Assembly: GCA_031253985.1 (NCBI GenBank)
Contig: JAIRVH010000087.1
Location: 1-47,930, forward strand
Reading direction: 5' to 3'
Source of the DNA: Sphingobacterium sp.
GTDB lineage: Bacteria > Bacteroidota > Bacteroidia > Sphingobacteriales > Sphingobacteriaceae
DNA: 47,930 bases
The notes beneath the pieces were generated by a model that worked only from the letters and a program-made list of their open reading frames with translations, was not told where the DNA came from and made no database searches. Positions 31,554 through 42,882 of the stretch are shown here, in pieces (the stretch's first letter is position 1; each line of letters starts with the position of its first letter). The position numbers and the translations under genes are program-made.

Positions 31554-33446
31554 TTATCTGTATACCGCATGAGCAGACGGCGCTGTCAACATATCACTCC
31601 ATCCATTGCAATTGCCAATATATATTCGATGCCAAAGAATAAACACAAGCAACGTCCACAACTTGCGGCTTGCATCGTATTTACCTTCCCGATGTGCGTC
31701 TAACATATGTAATGCATATTGGGGGTTGATCCATGGTATATCGCCGGCCGAATGAAACATTTCCTTCGCCCATTCGTACCATTCGTTTTTCAGCCATACC
31801 CGGATGGGAACTGGGAATCCAAGCTTCCGACGGTTTTGAACATCCGGGGGCACAAATTCTTTCATGGCCTCGCGAAGCAATAATTTGGTGGAGGTATTCG
31901 AGACTTTAAATTTAGTGGGCAACTTAGAAGCGACCTCGAAAACTTTTAGGTCCACAAACGGGACTCGAAGCTCCAGTGAGTGCGCCATAGACATTTTGTC
32001 AGCTTTCATTAAAATATTGCCTCGCAACCAGGTATGGATATCGATATACTGCATCTTTGTCGTATCGTCAAATTCGGCTACTTGTTTATATAAAGGTGCT
32101 GTAACTTCTCTTGCTGACCTAAAAGCATAATTCATGCTGCCAATATCAAATTTCTCTTGATCGTCGAATATTTTGGCATTTCCAAAATAACGTTCATGCA
32201 AAGGAAGGCTTCCTCTTTCCAGAAAACTCTTCCCTTTCATCCCGGTAGGCAGCAACCTGGATAAGGTTCCGGCAAATTCACGAATGTTATCCGGCATATA
32301 CTCGAACATTCGTAAAGACAGCGGCTCACGATATATGTTATAGCCACCGAAAAATTCATCCGCGCCTTCACCGGAAAACACAACCTTTACATATTGGCGT
32401 GCCAGCTGGGATAGAAAATAAATCCCGGGGGCGGATGGATCGGCTATCGGTTCGTCCATATGCCATAACATGTCCGGGAGATGATCCAAATAATCCTTCG
32501 CACTTACCGATACTTCATAATGTTCCGTTCCTAGATAGGCGGCAGTTTTGCGCGCCAGATCCAATTCACTGTACCCCGGAACCTCAAAACCAACCGAGAA
32601 TGTACGCGTAGGTTCCAACCGCTGCAGCATGCCCACTAGGCTACTCGAATCGATTCCACCAGAAAGGAACGCCCCTCTTGGTACGTCGCTGTTCCTGTGA
32701 ATGCTCACCGATTCCATGAGTATTGAGCGGGTTTCCTCTACCAAATCGGAAAAGGAACGAGACTCATCGGACCCAAAATGGACATTATAATAAGCCTTAA
32801 TGTTCAGCTCTCCGTTTTTAATCGTCAAAGCATGTCCCGCCGCCAGTTTCAAAATGTTCCTAAACATTGTAGCGGGCTCCGGAACGTATTGATACGTCAG
32901 ATAATGATAAAAGGATTGCCCATCAACTTCTTGATTCACCTTGCCTGATACGAGCAACGATTTGATTTCGGAAGAAATCATGTATCCATCTGCGGTTTGG
33001 CAGTAATAGACGGGCTTTATTCCGAACGGGTCGCGCGCCGCAAACAGAAGATCCCGATCTTTATCCCATATGGCTATTCCAAACATGCCACGTAAATGTT
33101 TTACGCAATCTTCTCCCATTTCTTCGTACATACGCAATACAACTTCGGTGTCGGATTGTGTACGGAAGACATACCCTTTGGATTGAAGCCACTCACGAAG
33201 CTCGCGGTAATTATATATTTCTCCATTGAAAATAAGCCAGACTTGACCTGAATCATTACTAAACGGTTGCGCACCATGCTCCAAATCCAAAATGCTCAAC
33301 CTCCGAAATCCAAGTCCGACATGACCATCAATATAAATCCCCTCATCATCCGGCCCTCGATGGCTCAAGATTCGCGTCATACTCTGCATAACCTCTGGAT
33401 GTACAGGTACCCGATTTTGGTTATAAACCGCTGTAATTCCGCACAT
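31554..33446 (-). CDS. asnB: Asparagine synthetase (glutamine-hydrolysing)
   Basis: 630 residues, the full AsnB length. The N-terminal class II glutaminase domain begins with the nucleophile Cys2 (MCGITAVYN) and contains RGPDDEG and FNGEIYNYRELR. The synthetase domain has the PP-loop GAFLSGGIDSSSLVG (about 258-272) and EGADEFFGGYNIY. It makes asparagine from aspartate, ATP and glutamine nitrogen; in Bacillus-type species one AsnB paralogue instead amidates cell-wall diaminopimelate, so the exact role is open. GGAGGAG lies nine bases before the ATG. It is monocistronic. No T-box is seen upstream. Confidence 0.93.
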   Translation of the reverse strand: MCGITAVYNQNRVPVHPEVMQSMTRILSHRGPDDEGIYIDGHVGLGFRRLSILDLEHGAQPFSNDSGQVWLIFNGEIYNYRELREWLQSKGYVFRTQSDTEVVLRMYEEMGEDCVKHLRGMFGIAIWDKDRDLLFAARDPFGIKPVYYCQTADGYMISSEIKSLLVSGKVNQEVDGQSFYHYLTYQYVPEPATMFRNILKLAAGHALTIKNGELNIKAYYNVHFGSDESRSFSDLVEETRSILMESVSIHRNSDVPRGAFLSGGIDSSSLVGMLQRLEPTRTFSVGFEVPGYSELDLARKTAAYLGTEHYEVSVSAKDYLDHLPDMLWHMDEPIADPSAPGIYFLSQLARQYVKVVFSGEGADEFFGGYNIYREPLSLRMFEYMPDNIREFAGTLSRLLPTGMKGKSFLERGSLPLHERYFGNAKIFDDQEKFDIGSMNYAFRSAREVTAPLYKQVAEFDDTTKMQYIDIHTWLRGNILMKADKMSMAHSLELRVPFVDLKVFEVASKLPTKFKVSNTSTKLLLREAMKEFVPPDVQNRRKLGFPVPIRVWLKNEWYEWAKEMFHSAGDIPWINPQYALHMLDAHREGKYDASRKLWTLLVFILWHRIYIGNCNGWSDMLTAPSAHAVYR

Positions 33447-33734
33447 GTGGAATTTCTCCTCCGTTGACCCGATTCGTTTATCGCTTATTCATTCTGAAAC
33501 CCATGATGTAAATGAAGAATTTGAACCTTGGCCGTAGTTAATAACAGAGGCAATCTGCGAACAAGAAGGGAAATTAGATACCTGCATCAATAACATACTG
33601 CTCTTGTAGATTAAAAAGAACATGGTCATATTCGTTTTATAACATTTCCTCTTTCGACCATTACTATTCTAACTTGGGGCAATATGGATGAAATGCTTGG
33701 CTATCGGAAGAACACTTAAATAAAATCAACAAAA
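33447..33734. other. asnB upstream region
   Basis: About 290 bases without a gene. On the minus strand TGTTATAAA at about 33645-33637 could be an extended -10 for asnB. The leader contains no T-box (TGGNACCGCG) motif. Nothing else is recognised. Confidence 0.3.
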
Positions 33735-33756
33735 AAGCGACCCCCAAAGGTCGCTT
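33735..33756 (-). terminator. Terminator of the decayed ABC operon
   Basis: A perfect 8-bp stem AAGCGACC/GGTCGCTT with a six-base loop, followed on the minus strand by TTTTTG. It lies about 50 bases beyond the last gene of the minus-strand ABC/DUF4097 run. Confidence 0.8.
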
Positions 33757-33807
33757 CTATATTTTAAGTTTCGGTATTCTACTGTACTTACCATTTATAT
33801 AGTCCGT

Positions 33808-34113
33808 TTAGACATCCTCTGGAAGGCTCTCAATGGCTGTAAAAAACACTTCGGAAAGCTCCCTGCCAAACTTGTTTTTAACATAATCCGATATTTCGTC
33901 TAGCTCCTCCAGATCACCATATTCCAGACATGGTCGCCCTTCACACCATAGTACCCTGCACTCAAACTCCTGTTTTACCTGCTCAATCATATAATCTTGC
34001 TCTGCTACTCCCCGGCTGGCTGCCAACGATTTCACGCCCCCTCCGCAAGTGAATCCCTTCACCAGAATTACTGCCTTTATTATTAAAAATTTAGATATAT
34101 TTACCAATGACAT
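33808..34113 (-). CDS. Small protein with paired cysteines, function unknown
   Basis: 101 codons, not recognised. The N-terminal third is hydrophobic (SLVNISKFLIIKAVILVKGF) and includes CGGG; the C-terminal part, LWCEGRPCLEYGDLEELDEISDYVKNKFGRELSE, is acidic and carries a CXXXXC pair that could bind metal or be redox-active. The ribosome site before the ATG is weak (GAGTG), and an internal ATG at residue 42 would give a 60-residue soluble protein. It follows the broken DUF4097 gene after a small CGCGC/GCGCG hairpin and precedes the operon terminator. It may be a remnant. Confidence 0.4.
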   Translation of the reverse strand: MSLVNISKFLIIKAVILVKGFTCGGGVKSLAASRGVAEQDYMIEQVKQEFECRVLWCEGRPCLEYGDLEELDEISDYVKNKFGRELSEVFFTAIESLPEDV

Positions 34114-34145
34114 TTATCACACTCGCGCGAAGGGAGCGCGTCGAT

Positions 34146-34903
34146 CTACTTAACCTCAATCGTTCCTGAACGGCTTTTAACATGCAGTGAGTTCTCTCCG
34201 GCGCCGATGGTCCCGTTGACGTCCTGATCCGTTCCATTTGCCGTGGACAAACCACCTAAATTAACGGATGTATCACCTTTTGCATTCTCTACCTTGACCT
34301 TCAAATTGGAAGGCTCATTTCCATAGGTGACTCGAATATCACCCGTTTCGGTTTCGATGTTCATTTCGCCTTTTTCGTTAGCAGGTTTTACAACCACTTC
34401 TCCATTTTTAGAAAATACACTTACTACATCGGCCTGAACTTCTTTGCATTTTACATAACCCGCTTGATTATCAATCATTAACTTATGGACTGCCGCGCCC
34501 CCATATCGATATCGCCGTCAAGATTATTTATTGTCACTTGCGGGGCTGTATTTTTGGGAATGGAGATCTGGATGGTTCCTTCTTTCCCCCAAGCAAAAGC
34601 TGAAAAGGCCCCTCCGATTTGTTTATCCTGCCGAATCATTAATTTATGATCTTTATGCGTAATCACCACAGGGACTTTCTTCTTGTCCTTCTGCTTTCCC
34701 ACAACGTCAACGTGGATTTGATTGTCTGCCGATTCCTTCATCTCAAGATCCCAAGAGTCATTAAAAACCTCAATATTCTGAATTTCTTCCGCCAGAATTT
34801 GTTCTGTCATCTCCAGCTTTTTCGATCCCATCAATGGAACGATGGCCATCACCCCAGCCAATACAACTACCATGAGTATCCAGATCCATTTATTTGTTTT
34901 CAT
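34146..34903 (-). pseudogene. DUF4097-type anchored adhesin-like protein, frameshifted
   Basis: Two halves of one gene in adjacent frames. The first (from the ATG at 34903) has a membrane anchor (NKWIWILMVVVLAGVMAIVPL) and the start of the right-handed beta repeats (GTIQISIPKNTAPQVTINNLDGDIDMG). The second continues the repeats (MNIETETGDIRVTYGNEPSNL; SLHVKSRSGTIEVK). The break lies at a run of five C (G on the coding strand) at 34498-34502: restoring one G would give DMGGAAVHKLMIDN and a continuous protein of about 252 residues. The cause could be a real mutation, slippage variation or a sequencing error. DUF4097 proteins commonly accompany ABC transporters and LytTR systems. Confidence 0.75.
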
Positions 34904-35379
34904 GATTTACTCCTTTCAAGCAAAATGGATGGGATCGTAGCGAACAAATCCGCCATCGATACCGACACCTCGAAAAAATGAAGCTGCGGATTTAATAAAA
35001 CGATCAATCCTTCTACGATGATCGTAGAAACGACGACAGAAACGAAGCAAAATCCGAAAACGATCGCTAACTTAGCCTGCATAATTTGTTTGCGCTGCAA
35101 CGGATAGGTAAACAGGAGCTGCATCGTTTTGCTTTTATACTCTTCGATCACAAGTCTGGAAATCAGAATCCCTGAAAACACAACAAAGGTGATGCGGATG
35201 AAGATATTTGCGAGCGACATGAAGTCTGTAAAATTGGTAAACATCGGTTCATCCTGAGCGATTGAAATCAAAGCCATTCCTGCAACCAGCCCAAAAATGA
35301 CCACCAAACAAACCATCGCTCTGATGGCATATCCGGCCATGTTATTTTTCTCCCACTCGATTTTGATCAGTTTAAACAT
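34900..35379 (-). pseudogene. ABC-2 type permease, C-terminally truncated
   Basis: About 159 codons of a permease that is normally about 240-250 residues. It has the cytoplasmic start FKLIKIEWEKN and membrane helices at about 17-40, 55-80 and 100-125. After LFATIPSILL the reading frame jumps straight into the ribosome site of the next gene (ERSKS then TGA, overlapping the DUF4097 ATG), so the last three helices have been deleted. The start is the ATG at 35379, eight bases after GGAGG and overlapping the ATPase stop. The missing part would prevent export function. The partner ATPase is damaged too. Confidence 0.75.
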
Positions 35380-36063
35380 GCTGATGGCCTCCATAAATAA
35401 GTTTTAGAAAATATTCTTCCAGGCTGCCTTCTTCTCGGATCTCCGACATCTTCACTTCCTTGATTAACTTCCCGTGATCAATAATCCCAATCGTATCTGC
35501 AACGGATTCAATCTCCGCAACGATATGGCTCGAGATTAGAATGGTTATGCCGTATTCGTTTTTCAGCTTCAAAAGCAGCATCCGGATATCCTTGATGCCC
35601 ACGGGATCGAGTCCGTTAATGGGTTCGTCCAAAATCAGAATATCCGGCTGCTTCATCCCTAGCGAAAACTCATGTACCTTTTATGTTCCACACCAGTTAA
35701 ACCAACGATCTTAAGCACCTCTTGAATGCGATCCGTACCGTCATATCCGGCATATTTGCAATGAAGCTTCAGGTTGTCTGCTGCCGTCAGGCGGTCATAA
35801 AAGACCGGGTATTCGATAATGCTCCCGATATGCTTCAAATATTGATAAGAAGAATGGGATACAGGCTGGCCCAGTACATAAATCTCACCTGACGTGGGCT
35901 TGACCAAATTCAGAATCATTTTCATAATCGTCGTTTTGCCTGCGCCATTGGGTCCCAAAAACCCGTATATTTCCCCCTTTTCGATATGCATGGTCACATC
36001 CGACACGGTTTCATTTCCTTTATACGATTTGGTTATTCGATTAATTTGAATGATGGTATCCAT
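35372..36063 (-). pseudogene. ABC transporter ATPase (bacitracin/lantibiotic-resistance type), broken
   Basis: The first part has Walker [15 protein letters not shown] (about 35-48) and the Q-loop region; the second has Walker B ILILDEPINGLDP and the H-loop ILISSH. The two are out of frame, and the signature stretch is damaged: after S-F the codons for S-L-G-M-K-Q can be read only by restoring one T near 35672, and about 12 residues that should follow (the rest of the LGMKQRLGIA motif) are absent before PDILILDEP. One frameshift plus one short in-frame deletion make the ATPase non-functional. The start is the ATG at 36063, nine bases after GGAG; an ATG at 36081 lies before that site. Confidence 0.8.
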
Positions 36064-36123
36064 GTTTGTTCGCTCCTTCATAAGAGATGCTGTGATAATA
36101 CTTTCGCGTTTTTTCCTGCTCTA

Positions 36124-36129
36124 TTTATA
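36124..36129 (-). promoter_or_regulatory. -10 box of the ABC operon promoter
   Basis: TATAAA on the minus strand, about 60 bases before the ATPase ATG. The matching -35 position is TGGGGG-like and poor, consistent with a promoter that needs an activator. Confidence 0.5.
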
Positions 36130-36168
36130 GCGTACAGCCAGTCTCTCCCCCACGTGAGTGTTTATATC

Positions 36169-36198
36169 GCCAACAGTCCTTTAACCTTCATAAACGGT
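36169..36198 (-). promoter_or_regulatory. Candidate LytTR-type direct repeat
   Basis: On the minus strand ACCGTTTAT and ACTGTTGGC are direct repeats separated by exactly 12 bases, the ACNGTTNNN-N12-ACNGTTNNN pattern (21-base period) used by AgrA, ComE and other LytTR regulators. The proximal repeat ends 39 bases before the -10 box of the ABC operon. The LytTR regulator is encoded just upstream on the same strand. Confidence 0.6.
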
Positions 36199-36349
36199 TA
36201 ATAACCCCACAAAGTGGAGCCCATGCTTCGATGCTTATTCCAAATACTTTGCGGGGACCCCAAAAAACTTATAAATTCTATACGCGCAAAATAAAAGAAG
36301 TGCCAGCCGCCATTTACGAAAATAGCTTCCGACACTTCCTATGTAATGT

Positions 36350-37105
36350 TTATTTCGGCGACTCTTCCTGTCTTAAAGCCTCCATTTTTTCAATCGTTTC
36401 TTTTTGTAGTCTCCTTGAGACGGTGCAGCTTGCGCCATGGTCGAACACAACCAGCTTGTTCTTTTTATCAATGGATCTGACACTCGCCAAGTTGACGACA
36501 AATGCCCGGTGACATCGGAAAAAACGTTCATCACACGCTGCAATTTCATGGAGTTCGGCGTAAAATTCCAGTGTTCTGGATGTCGCGATTAATCTGATTT
36601 TATGTGGAACATCCATCGTTTCGAAATAAAGAATTTCTGAAAATGGGATTTGAAAGCTGGTGTATTTATTTTCAAAAGAAAACAGATCAGGACTTGCAGA
36701 CAAGTTCCTGCGTTCATCGGCAATCTGTAAGCAGGCCTCAACCTTCTGGATAAATTCCTCTTCCGGCAAATCTTTTTCGATAAAGTCCAACGCCGCCACC
36801 CGGTAAGCAAATGTCTTAGGGGCCAGCTCCGAATGCGTCGTAACAAAAACAATCGTTCCGTACGGGTCCTTTTGCCTGATTTCTTGCGCCACTTCCAGTC
36901 CGGTATGTTTTTCGTTTTTAATCTCCAAATCCAGAAAATAAAGCTGATGATCAAGGGCACCTTCCAACTGTGCTAATAAACGATCCGGTTTTGCCGTTGA
37001 AAACAGGTGCCTGTACCGAATATGATGTTTGACGCACAACGCTTTGACGATGCGCTCCAAACGCTGCTGCTGGATCAAATGATCCTCTAATATAAAGATG
37101 TTCAT
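36350..37105 (-). CDS. LytTR-family response regulator
   Basis: 251 residues. The receiver domain (about 1-125) has the acidic pair ED at 7-8, the phosphorylation Asp59 (LYFLDLEIKN) and the late Lys in DFIEKDLPEE. The LytTR domain (about 145-245) includes PFSEILYFETMDVPHKIRLI, RFFRCHRAFVVNLASVRSID and VSRRLQKETIEKM. It binds direct repeats and activates transcription. It overlaps the kinase gene by four bases (ATGA). Likely target: the ABC operon that follows, which carries a matching direct repeat. Confidence 0.9.
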   Translation of the reverse strand: MNIFILEDHLIQQQRLERIVKALCVKHHIRYRHLFSTAKPDRLLAQLEGALDHQLYFLDLEIKNEKHTGLEVAQEIRQKDPYGTIVFVTTHSELAPKTFAYRVAALDFIEKDLPEEEFIQKVEACLQIADERRNLSASPDLFSFENKYTSFQIPFSEILYFETMDVPHKIRLIATSRTLEFYAELHEIAACDERFFRCHRAFVVNLASVRSIDKKNKLVVFDHGASCTVSRRLQKETIEKMEALRQEESPK

Positions 37106-38430
37106 GGTCTTTCTCCAGACTTTCTTAAGATGAGTGTTTGCGAAAATAAATGGGGCTGGCTCTCCGTTTCGAGAGAAGCGTACTTGTAGTCGTTCAGTAT
37201 TTGCTGCACATTATGTAAGCCCAATCCGCGCCCCTCGCCTTTTGTAGAGTAACCCCGCGCGCCAAGGTTTCGCAGATCAACTGTTTCTATGCTGCTATTT
37301 TCGATTTGAAGCCGGAGCACCGCTGCATCCTCGAGCAGTACGATCCCAAGCTTGCACCCTTCCGTCCCGGCTGCCGCTTCGATCGCATTATCCAACAAAA
37401 TGGAAAGAATCCGAGTAAAAGAAATCAAATCCATCGGGATTGAATCGATCGGTTCTTCGATTTCCAGCGCAACATCAATTTTCAATTGCTGTGCCATCAT
37501 GATTTTGGCCGCCAGAATGCTTTTGACCTCCGAGACATGCAAGTTCCTGAGTTTCACGAAGCTGTAATCATTATTCCGCAAAAATTGCCGCGTCGGCTTG
37601 ACGGTATTTTCATATACTTGTTTGACTTGCTCCCAATCTTCCCTGTAGATCCCATCCTCGAGCGTCAGTAGAATGTTCGCATAGTCATGGCGGAAACCTC
37701 TGAATTCATCATAGATTTTCTCTAGCTGCACCGCATATTCTTTTAGCTGCTCCAATTGCTCACTTTTGGACTTTTCCAGCTCCCTTTTCCGGATATGATG
37801 GTATTGAAACTGCATGTACAGCAAAGAGCCAACAAACAGTAGCCACATACCCGTGAAGATCGTTTTTTGATGGTAAGAGCTGTACTCCCCCGTTCGGTTG
37901 CCAGCGTCCAATATTGGGTATACCGTAACAATAATGATCGCACATAACACAATCACTGGCACAAAAATGATTTTGCCGTATTCCCGTATAAGCTCTTTGC
38001 TCAGCTGTGGAACAAAGCGGCGGACCAAGCGCAGCAGGATTTCATTCATTATAGGCGGAGCCATCGCCGTAAAGAGATACGTAAAGTAATCAATATTGGC
38101 GGATGACTGCCGAAAGATCAACCGGGTGAACCATGTAATAGGATCTGCCGCCAGATAACCCAAAAACGAATTCATAACCAAGGCATAAGCCCCATAAAAA
38201 ATGCCCGAAGCGGAAAACGTTCTATGGTTTTTATAATAGGAGATGCCGATGAAACAGCCAAATAACGTAACGGCTCCCCAGATTCCGATCAAGTAAGTCG
38301 AAACCCATCCAATGATCAAAAATACCGCTAACCATACCGATATTTCTTTGACCGTAAAAACATAACGCGAAATGGATTTGAAAATAAAAAAGAAGCTCAA
38401 AATTTGAATCGCGATAATCAGATAATACAT
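37102..38430 (-). CDS. AgrC/ComD-like sensor histidine kinase
   Basis: 442 residues. The N-terminal half (about 1-215) has six or so membrane helices, as in peptide-sensing kinases. It is followed by a coiled-coil and the H-box EFRGFRHDYANILLTLEDGI (about 245), then the N-box LLDNAIEAAAGTEG and the G-box GYSTKGEGRGLGLHNVQQIL. The HDYAN form is typical of the GHKL kinases paired with LytTR regulators. It should sense an extracellular peptide or antibiotic. It is intact and translationally coupled to the regulator. Confidence 0.88.
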   Translation of the reverse strand: MYYLIIAIQILSFFFIFKSISRYVFTVKEISVWLAVFLIIGWVSTYLIGIWGAVTLFGCFIGISYYKNHRTFSASGIFYGAYALVMNSFLGYLAADPITWFTRLIFRQSSANIDYFTYLFTAMAPPIMNEILLRLVRRFVPQLSKELIREYGKIIFVPVIVLCAIIIVTVYPILDAGNRTGEYSSYHQKTIFTGMWLLFVGSLLYMQFQYHHIRKRELEKSKSEQLEQLKEYAVQLEKIYDEFRGFRHDYANILLTLEDGIYREDWEQVKQVYENTVKPTRQFLRNNDYSFVKLRNLHVSEVKSILAAKIMMAQQLKIDVALEIEEPIDSIPMDLISFTRILSILLDNAIEAAAGTEGCKLGIVLLEDAAVLRLQIENSSIETVDLRNLGARGYSTKGEGRGLGLHNVQQILNDYKYASLETESQPHLFSQTLILRKSGERP

Positions 38431-38693
38431 TTCATGTACACCACCAGCTGTTATCCCTACAAATCTGGGTTCTCTCTGTTGCTTAGGCTACCTGTCGCTA
38501 ATTTACATTGTAAAACCTAACACAGGAAATGTCTCGGTTAACATCCATTTTGGAAGATAGGCATGAAAAATGAAGCAAAAAGCACCCCTTATATCGAGAG
38601 GTATGGTGAGATAAAAGCCCACCGTCCCCGAAAATAAGAGATGCTTGTTTGTGCAGCGTTATTTATGTCATGTGTTTTATTGCTGTAAATTCT

Positions 38694-41729
<3,036 letters not shown>

Positions 41730-41859
41730 TCAGCAAGAAAACGATGATAGCAGGCTTATTTTCCACCTTCAGCCGGATCCAATCATGCGAGCGCTTAAAC
41801 CTGTCCCCAACCGAAGGTAGTGTCTCCTTAAGTTTCATCGTTCCTTATCATTAGTTATG

Positions 41860-41890
41860 TTATATTAACATTATAAGTTACCTATAAACC
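41860..41890 (-). promoter_or_regulatory. lacZ promoter region
   Basis: On the minus strand a perfect TATAAT -10 box at 41875..41870 has only a poor -35, as expected for an AraC-activated promoter. About 150 leader bases separate it from the lacZ start. Confidence 0.45.
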
Positions 41891-41967
41891 TTGATATAGA
41901 ACGTGATATTCGTATTTGTTTAACAATTTTCGCATTCCAATATATAAGCGCGAGGTGCAAAAATGTT

Positions 41968-42795
41968 ATGGCAAACAAGCTTGGGTTTCTCATGCAAAGC
42001 GATACGATGATGCAGCTTCCGATTTATATGACGGGGGCAGGACATTGGGACCATCAGGAACCGATCCACCGACCGGACGGCTATCCTCAATTTCAGTGGC
42101 TGCACTGTGTATCCGGCCAAGGCGAACTCAAGGTGGGCGGCCAATCCTACCGCGTCAAACCGGGTTCGGGCATGTTTCTATTTCCTGACGAAGAGCATGC
42201 CTATTACAGCGTGGAAAAGCCATGGGAAGTCTACTGGATCACGTTTATGGGGCGGGATGCCGAAAACCTTGCTCCATTGGCCGGTATAAATGCTTCTGGT
42301 ATCTATTCAGTACAAAGCCAGGAGCTGATCCTGAATTATATGAAAAACGCGTTGTCTTTAACATGCTCCGACAAGCCGCTTGCCGGACTGGAGTGTTCCA
42401 AGCTGGCCTATATGTTCCTCATAGACCTCATGACCGACAGGATGCATGCCTCCTCTCCGGAGCAAGGGTATTTGCGCCTCCAGCCCGTTTTTGACTACAT
42501 GGAAAACCATTATGAGCGGGATATTCCGCTACAGGAGCTCGCCGAACAGATCAGGGTATCCACCCAGCATTTATGTCTTCTTTTCCGCAAAACCCTGAAC
42601 AAACGCCCCATGGAATATCTGAACCAGCTCCGCATTCAAAAAAGCAAAGAACGACTGCTGGAATGCCCGGATGCGCGGATCGGCGAAATCGCAGGGCAAG
42701 TAGGGTTTACAACGCCGGGGTATTTTAGTACGTTATTCAAACGTATGGAAGGGATGACGCCGGAGGCTTTCCGCAAGCTGAATGGTGTAAGGTGA
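41968..42795 (+). CDS. AraC-family transcriptional regulator
   Basis: 275 residues. The N-terminal cupin-like sugar-binding domain (about 20-150) contains FQWLHCVSGQGELKVGGQSYRVKPGSGMFLFPDEEHAYY. The C-terminal pair of helix-turn-helix motifs (about 175-270) contains IPLQELAEQIRVSTQHLCLLFRKTLNKRPMEYL and RIGEIAGQVGFTTPGYFSTLFKRMEGMTPEAFRK. It is divergent from lacZ with about 130 bases between, so it is the likely activator of lacZ. GAGGTG lies ten bases before the ATG. Confidence 0.92.
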   Translation: MANKLGFLMQSDTMMQLPIYMTGAGHWDHQEPIHRPDGYPQFQWLHCVSGQGELKVGGQSYRVKPGSGMFLFPDEEHAYYSVEKPWEVYWITFMGRDAENLAPLAGINASGIYSVQSQELILNYMKNALSLTCSDKPLAGLECSKLAYMFLIDLMTDRMHASSPEQGYLRLQPVFDYMENHYERDIPLQELAEQIRVSTQHLCLLFRKTLNKRPMEYLNQLRIQKSKERLLECPDARIGEIAGQVGFTTPGYFSTLFKRMEGMTPEAFRKLNGVR

Positions 42796-42821
42796 CTTTG
42801 CAACGTGGTAAGATCGGAACT

Positions 42822-42869
42822 AAAAAAAGCATGGAGCCGCGTACGAAACCGTACAGGCGTATCCATGCT
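42822..42869 (-). terminator. Terminator of the symporter gene
   Basis: AGCATGGA/TCCATGCT with an inner GTACG/CGTAC pairing, followed on the minus strand by seven T. It lies 14 bases after the symporter stop. Confidence 0.9.
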
Positions 42870-42882
42870 CATCGTTGTTCTA

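Noticed and set aside
33447..33734. A T-box riboswitch in front of asnB
   Set aside because: No TGGNACCGCG motif or specifier-loop/terminator layout could be found in the leader.
36231..36349. A terminator built on GGGGTCCCC downstream of the response regulator gene
   Set aside because: The palindrome is only nine bases with no loop, and no clear stem plus T run could be drawn.
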